A DNA stretch of 64,000 nucleotides from Phytohabitans flavus (GTDB lineage: Bacteria > Actinomycetota > Actinomycetes > Mycobacteriales > Micromonosporaceae), in contig NZ_AP022870.1 in NCBI RefSeq assembly GCF_011764545.1, forward strand, positions 3,332,001 to 3,396,000. The letters run 5' to 3'. Below are positions 27,197 through 34,772 of the stretch, piece by piece. A program made the translations under genes and the position numbers. Position 1 is the stretch's first letter. Every line of letters starts with the position of its first letter. The notes below the pieces were generated by a model, which was given only the letters and a program-made list of their open reading frames with translations, made no database searches and was not told the DNA's origin.

Positions 27197-27508
27197 GTGA
27201 ACCAACTCGCAAAACGGCGCGACCGCCGCCCGGTCCTAGCTGACCAGCATGACCCAGAGGCGCTGATACAACTGCGAGCAGCGCTGGCGATCCGGCCGGA
27301 GACCAAGGTCATGGACTGGATGCAGTGGCCCGATCTATGGCTCGAACTGTTAGGACGTGATGATTCGCGGTTGGTCACGACCGGTCTCCTTCGCCCTGGC
27401 TGGCTCAGATGGGAATCCGACGGTGACCTGGAACTGCAGAACCCGACGGCCATCCCGCATTGGTTGACCCGCTGGGCCCCCGAAGCAGCCGCGACCATCG
27501 CAGAATGA
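27197..27508 (+). CDS. Hypothetical protein, 103 residues
   Basis: Not recognised. GTG 27197 opens a 103-residue frame containing AALAIRPETKVMDWMQWPDL and LLRPGWLRWESDGDLELQNP, rich in tryptophan. An in-frame-looking short peptide upstream (MTSVISDLLAVVAGTLDRTT at 27106, different frame) may be the true N-terminus, so the start is uncertain and the gene may be broken. Base composition is less GC-rich than the catabolic operon. No neighbours suggest a function. The remainder of 27509-27688 shows nothing I can assign. Confidence 0.4.
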   Translation: MNQLAKRRDRRPVLADQHDPEALIQLRAALAIRPETKVMDWMQWPDLWLELLGRDDSRLVTTGLLRPGWLRWESDGDLELQNPTAIPHWLTRWAPEAAATIAE

Positions 27509-27688
27509 CCCTGCCTCTCCGCGGTGTTGTCGAGCAGGTCCATTCCCCTGTCGCCGTCAGGGTGGCCACCGGCACCCATTTCGCACCAACTCTTCGGCAT
27601 CCGAGACCCGGGCAAGATTGCAATTCGAATATCCCTAGATCGACGAATATAACTGGTGGTCTTGGAGTTAGTGCGAGACAATTAACGC

Positions 27689-28945
27689 GTGTCCAGCGAT
27701 GCGTTAGACCAGCTCAGCGAGGTAGCCAGCAAATGCGCTACCGCATCGGTCTGGACGTTGAGCGACGACGAACTCGTCGATTCCCTGGACACCATCCACC
27801 AGGCCCTGCAAACACTCACCGCAGCCCAACTACATGTAATCCGGGAAATCGACGGACGCGGGCTACCGATCGCGCAGCACGCCTCAAGCACCGCGGTGTG
27901 GTTGCGGGAGCGTCACCGCATCAGCATTCACGCCGCGAAACGGCTGGCCGACCTCGCGAAGGCGGTCGACGAGCGGCCCGCCCTCGACACCGCCCTGATC
28001 GCGGGTGCGGTCAACGCCGAGCAGGCCACCGTCATCGCCAACACGGTCCGGGATCTACCCGACGACCTCGGCGCCGACCTCGTCGACGAGGCGGAAGCGG
28101 TGCTGATCGGCCAGGCCGAGCAGTTCGAGCCCACCATCCTGCGCAAGGCCGGCGAGCGGATCCTCGCCCACGTCGCTCCCGAGATCGCCGACGCCCGCGA
28201 CGCCGCCGCGCTGGAGCGGCAGGAAGCCCGCGCCTGGCAGACCCGCGCGTTCCAGCTCACCCGGCTCGGCGACGGACGCGTAAGGCTCACAGGCTGGCTC
28301 GACGAGGCCGGCGCCGCCACCGTCAACGCAGCACTCGACCCGCTATGCGCACCCCGCCACGACAACGACGAGCCCCGCACCCCGGGCCAACGCCGAGCGG
28401 ACGCGCTAGTCGAGGTATGCGACCTGGCCACCGCGACCGAACGGCTGCCGGACAACGGCGGGCAACGGCCACACGTCATGGTCACCGTGCCATTCGAGCT
28501 GCTGCAGCAGCAGTTCGGCGTCGGCGTGCTGGACACCGGTGGGCGGCTCAGCCCCACCCAGGTGCGTCAGATGGCCTGCGACGCGCAGGTGATTCCGGCC
28601 GTGCTCGGCGGCGACGGGCAGGTCCTGGACCTAGGCCGGACCCGTCGGCTGATCAGCGGGTCGCTGCGACGGGCGCTGGAGCTACGCGACCGAGGATGCG
28701 CCTTCCCTGGTTGTGATCGGCCGCCGCGCTGGTGCGACGGACACCACATCCGGTCCTGGGCCGACGGCGGACCCACCAGCCTGGACAACAGCGTCCTGCT
28801 CTGCGGCTACCACCACCGCATCATCCACCGCGGACAATGGACCGTCCGGCTCCGCGCCGAGGACGGCAGGCCAGAGTTCATCCCACCCGCCTACGTCGAC
28901 CCGCGACAGCGACCACGTCGCAACCTCTACCACCACCAGACATGA
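27689..28945 (+). CDS. DUF222 / HNH endonuclease domain protein (13E12-repeat family)
   Basis: A 418-residue member of the large actinobacterial DUF222-HNH family. The N-terminal two-thirds is helical (DUF222), including QLHVIREIDGRGLP, SSTAVWLRERHRISIHAAKR and ADLVDEAEAVLIGQAEQFEP. The C-terminal HNH nuclease fold is clear: a cysteine pair in CAFPGCDRPPRWC, then DGHHIRSWADGG, LDNSVLLCGYHHRIIH. The zinc-binding cysteines and catalytic histidines all appear intact. GTG 27689 is the likely start. Members are usually scattered in many copies and their role is unsettled. It sits beside an insertion-sequence remnant, consistent with an accessory region. Confidence 0.88.
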   Translation: MSSDALDQLSEVASKCATASVWTLSDDELVDSLDTIHQALQTLTAAQLHVIREIDGRGLPIAQHASSTAVWLRERHRISIHAAKRLADLAKAVDERPALDTALIAGAVNAEQATVIANTVRDLPDDLGADLVDEAEAVLIGQAEQFEPTILRKAGERILAHVAPEIADARDAAALERQEARAWQTRAFQLTRLGDGRVRLTGWLDEAGAATVNAALDPLCAPRHDNDEPRTPGQRRADALVEVCDLATATERLPDNGGQRPHVMVTVPFELLQQQFGVGVLDTGGRLSPTQVRQMACDAQVIPAVLGGDGQVLDLGRTRRLISGSLRRALELRDRGCAFPGCDRPPRWCDGHHIRSWADGGPTSLDNSVLLCGYHHRIIHRGQWTVRLRAEDGRPEFIPPAYVDPRQRPRRNLYHHQT

Positions 28946-29052
28946 CCGCCAGCGTCTACGCACATGTCTGAGAAGGTCCGATGTGGACCGGCGTGGCGGT
29001 CTGCGGGCGGGAGGTAGGGCGGCCAGTGTGGTCCGGTGCCGATCCCCTGGCG

Positions 29053-29600
29053 TGGCTACCCGTCCGACTTTGTCCGATGCGCAGTGGGCCTGATCGGCCG
29101 TGATCCCGACCGTCCGCGGGATCGTCGACTCCCACGGTCAAGGGCGCCGATACCGTAGGGCGCGACAGCCGGGCTTACGACGCAGGCAAGAAGATCAATG
29201 GCCGCAAGCGGTTCATCGTCAGCGACACGTTGGGCCTGCTGATCACCATGTGGGTCCTGGCCGCTTCCTGGCAGGACCGCGACGGCGCCAGGGGCGCCCT
29301 GGTCGCCCTGGTCGCAGCGACCCTGGCCGCGCCGTCCATGCGGACGTGTTCGCCGACCGAGGCTTCGCCGGTCGGCTGGGCGCGGTACCACGGTCCAGAT
29401 CGTCCGCAAGCCACCCGACCAGCAGGGGCTTCGCCGTGCACCCGCTCCGGTGGTTGGTCGAGCGAACCCTGGCCCGGCTGACCGCCTACCGGCGCCTGGC
29501 CCGCGACTACGAACGCGTACCCGAGAACTCCGGAGCGGTCATCCGCTGGGCCGCCATCGCCGCAACGGCTCGTCGGATCACCCGCGATCGCCGCGAATCC
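29053..29600 (+). pseudogene. IS5-family transposase remnant (multiple frameshifts and internal deletion)
   Basis: Scattered pieces of an IS5-type (DDE) transposase remain in order but in different frames. An N-terminal piece ATRPTLSDAQWA (around 29053-29090) is followed directly by VGRDSRAYDAGKKINGRKRF and VSDTLGLLITMWVLAASWQD (first-aspartate to second-catalytic region), then HADVFADRGFAGRL, then RGFAVHPLRWLVERTLARL and AYRRLARDYERVPENSGAVI. The region between the first two pieces is missing and at least three frame changes occur, so it cannot be active. No clear terminal inverted repeats were found. It marks past insertion between the HNH gene and the small gene at 29728. Confidence 0.75.
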
Positions 29601-29727
29601 GGTGTCGAACTCGGCGAGCCACCTGGCGGCCTCTACGCTCTGTGCAACGGCCACGCGGGTTTGTCACACAACTCACTGATCATCGGGCGGCCGCCACCCA
29701 CGCACACGACGATGAAGGGCTCGGGCC

Positions 29728-30102
29728 GTGGCCGAAATGACCTGGCGCACCGAGGACCTGACGTTCGCACTGCGCATCACCGCGTCCCAGCAGACCTACC
29801 AGCAGGTTGTCGTGTCCGCTGGCCGGGAGGGCTTCAGCGCCACACGGAATTCCTGGCTCAGTGCCGGGGACATCGAGCACTTTGCCGACCAGGTCCATCA
29901 GATGTGGCAGGACCTGACGGGTGTTGCCGAGCTCGTCGGCGAGTACGGAGTGGACTTCTCGATCCGGCTGACCAGTGTCGGCGGTGGCCACGTTGACATC
30001 GACGTCGTCATCAACGAGTTCTGGGGCAACCTCCACCTGGAGGCCCGCACCGATCAGACCTTCCTGCCAGCCCTACGCGATGGTCTCCTATCGATCCGCT
30101 GA
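29728..30102 (+). CDS. Hypothetical protein, 124 residues
   Basis: GTG 29728 opens VAEMTWRTEDLTFALRITA; later stretches are EHFADQVHQMWQDLTGVAEL and GGHVDIDVVINEFWGNLHLE. The alternating hydrophobic pattern and the GHV strand near the end recall small uncharacterised actinobacterial proteins such as the DUF6228 type, but I am not certain of that assignment. No signal peptide or membrane helix. Isolated between an insertion-sequence remnant and the aldo/keto reductase gene. No functional claim. Confidence 0.55.
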   Translation: MAEMTWRTEDLTFALRITASQQTYQQVVVSAGREGFSATRNSWLSAGDIEHFADQVHQMWQDLTGVAELVGEYGVDFSIRLTSVGGGHVDIDVVINEFWGNLHLEARTDQTFLPALRDGLLSIR

Positions 30103-30186
30103 CCTTGCCGCGCACCACCCGGCGCGGCGCGCGGCTCAGCGGCGTAGGCGTCTGCATCGCCTGCGCGGCGGGGCGACCACGACGGG

Positions 30187-30272
30187 CCAGAGCCAACAAG
30201 AGCCGGCGCCAACAAGGAGCCGCAGCTGACAACGGCCGGAGCCAAAAAAGAGCCTGAGCCAAAGAAAAGCCA
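30187..30272. repeat. Degenerate purine-rich short tandem repeats
   Basis: An 86-bp tract repeats variants of GAGCCAACAAGAGCCGG (roughly 17-20 bp units such as GCCAACAAGGAGCCG and GAGCCAAAAAAGAGCC). It lies directly after the stop of the aldo/keto reductase gene (minus strand) and differs in composition from its surroundings. Role unknown; it might influence transcript end formation. Confidence 0.45.
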
Positions 30273-30275
30273 GCG

Positions 30276-31277
30276 CTACCAGGAGTAGGCCTCGGGGGCT
30301 GGGCCGGGGCCGGGGAAGATTTCGTCCAGGCGGGTTTGGGTTTGGGGGTCAAGGCGGACCTTCAGGGCGCGCATCGACGACTCCAGTTGCTCGACCGTGC
30401 GTGGGCCGATGATGGGGGCGGTCACGCCTGGGCGGGCCAGCAGCCAGGCTAGCGCCACGTCCGCGGGGTCGTAGCCGGCCTCGGCGCACAGGTCTTCGTA
30501 GGCGGCGATCGCGTCGCGGTGTTTGGCGAGCTTTTCGAAGCGTTCGCGGCGGTGCCGCGCGACCTTGGCGCCGGGGAGGGGGGTGCCGATCCGCGACTCG
30601 CGTTCCTTGCGGAGCACGCCGCCGAGCAGGCCGGCGTCCAAAGGGGACCAGGGCATCATGCCGATGCCGTAGTCCTGGCAGGCGGGCAGCACTTCCAGCT
30701 CGGCCGTCCGTTCCAGCAGATTGTAGATGGTCTGCTCGCTCACGATGCCGGTGAAGTTACGGCGCCGCGCGGCCTCCTGGGCCTTGGCGAGATGCCAGCC
30801 GGCGTGGTTGGAGGAGCCGACGTACACGATTTTGCCCTGCCGCTGAAGCAGCTCCATCGCCTCCCAGATCTCGTCCCACGGGGTCGTCCGGTCGACGTGG
30901 TGCATCTGGTAGATGTCGATGTGGTCGGTGCCCAGCCGGCGCAGCGAGTCCTCACAGGCGCGGCGGATGTGCAGCGCGGAGAGGTGGCTGTTGTTGGGCC
31001 AGGGGTCCATCGCGCCGTAGAGCTTGGTGGCCAGCACGGTCCGCTCGCGGCGGCCGCCGCCCTTGGCGAGCCAGCGGCCGATGATCTGCTCGGTGTACCC
31101 CTCGCCGGGGCGCCAACCGTACACATTGGACGTGTCGATGACGTTGACGCCGAGCTCGTGGGCGCGGTCCATCACCGCGTGCGCCTCGTCCTCGTCGGTC
31201 TGGGTGCCGAAGTTGTCCGTGCCGAGGACGAGCCGGCTGACCGTCAGCCCGCTGCGCCCGAGATGGGTGTACTCCAT
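30276..31277 (-). CDS. Aldo/keto reductase
   Basis: A 333-residue NADPH-dependent aldo/keto reductase of the YajO/Tas-like group. The catalytic tetrad is visible: Asp and Tyr in VIDTSNVYGW, Lys in VLATKLYGAM, His in IYQMHHVDR. Cofactor-binding regions include IVYVGSSNHAGWH and the terminal TAPIIGPRTVEQLESSM. ATG 31275-31277 is preceded by GGAGG; a longer upstream extension would read through the operator and is rejected. Divergent from the aldehyde dehydrogenase gene with the shared 29-bp palindrome between them, so the two are probably co-regulated. Likely reduces an aldehyde or ketone intermediate. Confidence 0.92.
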   Translation of the reverse strand: MEYTHLGRSGLTVSRLVLGTDNFGTQTDEDEAHAVMDRAHELGVNVIDTSNVYGWRPGEGYTEQIIGRWLAKGGGRRERTVLATKLYGAMDPWPNNSHLSALHIRRACEDSLRRLGTDHIDIYQMHHVDRTTPWDEIWEAMELLQRQGKIVYVGSSNHAGWHLAKAQEAARRRNFTGIVSEQTIYNLLERTAELEVLPACQDYGIGMMPWSPLDAGLLGGVLRKERESRIGTPLPGAKVARHRRERFEKLAKHRDAIAAYEDLCAEAGYDPADVALAWLLARPGVTAPIIGPRTVEQLESSMRALKVRLDPQTQTRLDEIFPGPGPAPEAYSW

Positions 31278-31302
31278 CGCCCCGACCTCCAACCAGGATT
31301 TA

Positions 31303-31331
31303 CAACTATCGGACACCAAGTCCTATATTTG
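31303..31331. promoter_or_regulatory. 29-bp palindrome, shared operator (copy 2) in a divergent promoter
   Basis: Arms CAACTATCGGA and TCCTATATTTG (9 of 11 complementary) with a 7-bp spacer, between aldo/keto reductase and aldehyde dehydrogenase starts. Same architecture and flank (GATTTACAA) as the site at 17797-17825. Located 25 bp from one start codon and 17 bp from the other, so binding would cover both promoters or start regions. Confidence 0.65.
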
Positions 31332-31348
31332 ATGGTAACATCTTCGAC

Positions 31349-32853
31349 ATGCCCGATGATCTCTCGCCGTGGCTCGAAAAGGCCAGGCTGCCGGCCTCCC
31401 ACAGCTTCCTCGACGGGCGGCTGCGCGACGGCGGCGGTGGACGATTCGTGACCCGACATCCGGGCAACGGCGCCGCGCTCGCCGAGGTGACGGCGACCGG
31501 GCCGGAGCGGCTCGATGACGCGGTCGAGGCGGCCGCGGCGGCGCAGCCGGAGTGGGCGCGTACGTCGCCGCACACGCGGGCCGCCGTCCTCCGCGCGGCG
31601 GCCGACCGGTTGGAGGCCGACGCCGACCGGCTGGCCTGCCTCGTGGCGCTGGACAACGGCAAGACCCTCGCCGAGGGGCGCGGCGACGTCGTGGTGGCCG
31701 CCGCGCTCCTGCGCACCGCCGCGGGCTGGGCGCCGACGCTGGAGGGCTCGACGTTCCCGGCCGACGCGGGCACGCTCCGGATGAGCTGGCGCGAGCCGGT
31801 CGGCGTGGTGGCGGCCGTGATCCCGTTCAACGCGCCGTTGATGTTCACCGCACAAAAGGCCGGGCCGGCCCTTGCCGCCGGCAACGCGATGGTCCTCAAG
31901 GCGCCGGAGCAGGCGCCCCTCGCTCCGCCGGTGCTCGCCGGGATCCTCGCCGAGGCCGGGCTCCCACCGGGCGTGCTCCAGGTCGTGCAGGGTGACGGCG
32001 AGGTGGGCCGCCTGCTCGTGGCGCACGAGCGGGTGGACATGATCTCGTTCACCGGCAGCACCCGCGTCGGTCAGCAGGTGATGACCTCGGCCGCCGCGGG
32101 GATGAAGCGGCTGCTGCTGGAGCTCGGCGGCAAGTCGGCCAACATCGTCTTCGGCGATGCCGACCTCGACCCCGCCCTCGACGCCACCCTCGCCGGCATC
32201 TTCCGCAACGCCGGCCAGCGCTGCTTCTCCGGCTCCCGCCTCCTCGTCGCGGAGGAGATCGCGGACGAGGCGCTCGACCGGCTGACCGCCCGCGCGGAGA
32301 AGATCCGGGTGGGCGACCCGTTCGACCCGGCGAGCCAGATCGGCGCGCTCATCTCCGCCGCCGAGGTCGACCGGGTGCTCGGCATGGTCAGTGCGGCGGC
32401 CGCCGCCGGTGCCCGGGTGCTGTGCGGCGGCACCCGTCCCGCCGGTACGCATCCGGCCGGTGCGTTCGTCGCGCCGACGATCGTCGAGGTGCCGCGCGAC
32501 CTGCCGGCCGACCTGCCGCTGCTGCGCGAGGAGGTCTTCGGGCCGGTGCTCGCGGTGCAGCGGTTCGCGGACGAGGCGGACGCCGTCGCGCTCGCCAACG
32601 ACTCGCCCTTCGGGCTCGCCGGCGGCTGCTGGACCCGCGACCTCGACCGCGCGCTCCGCACCGCCCGCGCCGTCCGCACCGGCTACTTCTGGATCAACTC
32701 GTACGGCGCGCTCGCCCTCGACGCGCCCATCGGGGGTACAAGTCCTCGGGCTTCGGCCGCGAGCTGGGCCGGCCGGGGCACGAGGCGTACACCGAGGTCA
32801 AGACCGTCATCGTGGACACCGAGGCGGCCGCGGCGCCGCCGTGGTTCGGATAG
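31349..32853 (+). CDS. Aldehyde dehydrogenase, frameshifted at 32732-32736
   Basis: NAD(P)-dependent aldehyde dehydrogenase, about 501 residues when repaired. Motifs are VVAAVIPFNAPLMFTAQKAG, SFTGSTRVGQQVM, the glutamate LLELGGKSANIVFG near residue 257 and the nucleophile cysteine in NAGQRCFSGSR. The frame leaves the family sequence after LDAPIGG; one extra G in 32732-32736 restores YKSSGFGRELGRPGHEAYTE and ends at TAG 32851-32853. Without repair the frame runs straight into the next gene and looks like a fusion, which I reject. First gene of a three-gene operon with alcohol dehydrogenase and extradiol-like genes. Confidence 0.87.
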
Positions 32854-32863
32854 GAGCCCCGGC

Positions 32864-33943
32864 ATGGCAGCAACGACCTTCCGCGCCGCCGTCGTACGGG
32901 CGGCCGGCGCGCCGCTTGGCATCGAGCCGGTGACGTTCGACGAGCCGGACGGCGGGGACGTGCTCGTCCGGGTGACCGCGTGCGGGCTATGCCACAGCGA
33001 CCTGCACTTCATGGCCGGCACGTCCGGCCGCGACTTCCCGTACCTGGTGGGGCACGAGGTCACCGGCGTGGTCGAGCGGGTCGGCCCGGCGGTCAGCGGG
33101 CTCTCCCCCGGCGACACCGTGGTCGTCGCGCCGATGGTGGCGTGCGGCACCTGCCGGCAGTGCCTGGCCGGACGGGCGCCCGCGTGCCCGGCCAAGCTGC
33201 CGCGCAACCCGGCCGGGCGGCTCGCCGACGGTGCCGCGGCCAACCGTGTGCTGGGCATCGGCGGCCTCGCCGAGCGGGTGGTGCTGCCCGCCCGCCAGCT
33301 CGTACCCGTGGATCCCCGGGTCCCGGCACAGGTGGCGGCGCTGCTCGGCTGCGCTGTACCAAGTGGATTTGGTGCGGCCGTGCACACGGCGGAGGTCGGG
33401 CCGGCCGACGACGTGGTGGTGATCGGGTGTGGCGGGGTCGGGGTGGCCGCCGTGGCGGGCGCGGCGTATGCCGGCGCCCGGCGGGTGATCGCGGTGGACA
33501 CCAACCCGCGCAAGCTCCCGGCGGCGCGGCGCTTCGGTGCCACCGACGTGGTCGACGCGGGGCGGACGGACGCGGCGGAGGCGGTCCGGGAGATCACCGG
33601 CGGCGGCGCGGACGTGGTGATCGACGCGGTCGGCGGGTCGCGCACGTTCGGCGCGGCGCTGGCGATGCGCGGGCCCGGCAGCCGCGTCGTCATGGTCGGC
33701 GCACCGCAGCCGGGCGAGGTCACGGACCTCGGCCTGCGCCAGCTCTTCCTGACCGGCGGCCGCATCCAGGTGTCGATCTGGGGCGACTGCGTGGCGTCGC
33801 GGGACATCCCGCTGCTGGCCGACCTGTACCTGAGCGGAAAGCTGCCGCTCGAAGTCGGCGAGACGTTCGCCTTCGGTGCGGCCGCCGACGGCTACCACAG
33901 CCTGGAGGCAGGCGAGACACTCCGGCCCGTCGTGGTGTTCTGA
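32864..33943 (+). CDS. Zinc-dependent alcohol dehydrogenase (MDR family)
   Basis: A 359-residue medium-chain alcohol dehydrogenase. Catalytic-zinc ligands lie in CGLCHSDLHF and the GHE motif of LVGHEVTGVVERVG. The structural-zinc cysteine quartet is in CGTCRQCLAGRAPAC, and the NAD fold is VVVIGCGGVGVAAVAGAAYA followed by VIAVDTNPRKL. ATG 32864 has GGAG 8 nt upstream. Its reading frame is the same as the unrepaired dehydrogenase upstream, but the separate start and RBS show two genes. Works with the aldehyde dehydrogenase to oxidise an alcohol to an acid, or in reverse. Shares the base at its stop with the next start (TGATG). Confidence 0.92.
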   Translation: MAATTFRAAVVRAAGAPLGIEPVTFDEPDGGDVLVRVTACGLCHSDLHFMAGTSGRDFPYLVGHEVTGVVERVGPAVSGLSPGDTVVVAPMVACGTCRQCLAGRAPACPAKLPRNPAGRLADGAAANRVLGIGGLAERVVLPARQLVPVDPRVPAQVAALLGCAVPSGFGAAVHTAEVGPADDVVVIGCGGVGVAAVAGAAYAGARRVIAVDTNPRKLPAARRFGATDVVDAGRTDAAEAVREITGGGADVVIDAVGGSRTFGAALAMRGPGSRVVMVGAPQPGEVTDLGLRQLFLTGGRIQVSIWGDCVASRDIPLLADLYLSGKLPLEVGETFAFGAAADGYHSLEAGETLRPVVVF

Positions 33944-34770
33944 TGCCCCGGATCGGGTACGTGGGCGTCCAGTCCTCGGCCCACAAGGCGTGGACCCGGT
34001 TCGGCCCGCGTGTGTTCGGCTTCGAGTGCGGGCCGCGCGGCGACGGCACGGTGCGGGTGCGGTGGGACGACCGGGCGTACCGGCTGGCCGTCCACCCTGG
34101 ACAGAGCGACCGCGTCTGCTACCTCGGCTGGGAGGTCGACGCGGACGAGCCGCTCGACGAGGTGGCCGCGCGGCTGGCCAGCCGGGGGTACGCGCCTCGC
34201 AACGGGTCGCCGCGGCTCGCGGCCGAGCGGGGGGCCGGGCGGCTGGTGTGGTTCGAGGACCCGTTCGGGCTGCGGCACGAGCTTGTCGAGGGGCAGGCGG
34301 AGTGGCCCGGCGCGTACCGCGGGCACCGTGCGACGTCGGGCGCGGTCACCGGCGAGTCCGGCATGGGCGACGTGGTGCTCGACGTGCCCGACCTGGACCG
34401 CGCGCTGACGTTCTATCTCGACGTGCTCGGCATGCGGGTCTCCGACGCCGTCCACTTAGGACCCCAGATGGGCGAGATGTGGATCCTGCGGCACCACCCG
34501 CGACAGCACAGCCTCCGTCTACTTGAGACACCGGGGTGCCACGGGCTGCGCCAGCTCGTCGTGGAGGCGCGGCACCTGTCCGATGTGGAGGTCGCGTGGG
34601 ACGTGGCGCGGCGCGAGATGGACTCGTTCATGAGCCCGGGGCGGCGGGCGTCGGACAACATGTTGCTTTTCCGGGTGCGTACGCCGGCCGGCTTCGACAT
34701 GTGCTACGGCTGGGGTGCGGTGCGGGCCCGCACCGACGACGGCTGGGCGCCGCGCTATCTCGTGCCGTGA
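33943..34770 (+). CDS. Extradiol ring-cleavage dioxygenase homologue lacking all three metal ligands
   Basis: A 275-residue two-module VOC protein clearly homologous to type I extradiol dioxygenases (BphC/HsaC). The N-terminal module is IGYVGVQSSAHKAWTRFG. The C-terminal module runs GESGMGDVVLDVPDLDRALT, FYLDVLGMRVSD, RQHSLRLLETPG, LRQLVVEARHLSDVEVAWD and SDNMLLFRVRTPAGFDMCYG. In active enzymes the iron ligands are His in GMGHVV, His in the xxHLMVEV strand and Glu in GFDIEFG. Here these are Asp143, Gln204 and Cys254, while the active-site His189 (RQHSL) is kept. So it is unlikely to be a normal iron dioxygenase. It may be a different enzyme, a metal-free isomerase or a regulator. Follows the ADH gene with TGATG overlap. 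Confidence 0.83.
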   Translation: MPRIGYVGVQSSAHKAWTRFGPRVFGFECGPRGDGTVRVRWDDRAYRLAVHPGQSDRVCYLGWEVDADEPLDEVAARLASRGYAPRNGSPRLAAERGAGRLVWFEDPFGLRHELVEGQAEWPGAYRGHRATSGAVTGESGMGDVVLDVPDLDRALTFYLDVLGMRVSDAVHLGPQMGEMWILRHHPRQHSLRLLETPGCHGLRQLVVEARHLSDVEVAWDVARREMDSFMSPGRRASDNMLLFRVRTPAGFDMCYGWGAVRARTDDGWAPRYLVP

Positions 34771-34772
34771 CG

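Noticed and set aside
27106..27243. Separate small gene MTSVISDLL...
   Set aside because: It ends in low-complexity sequence and may be the out-of-frame N-terminus of the gene at 27197, but the frame change is opposite to the usual single-base loss, so I could not join them with confidence.
31349..33943. Apparent 864-residue aldehyde dehydrogenase-alcohol dehydrogenase fusion
   Set aside because: The uninterrupted frame exists only because one G is missing at 32732-32736. The dehydrogenase family sequence continues in another frame to a stop at 32853, and the alcohol dehydrogenase has its own ATG and RBS.
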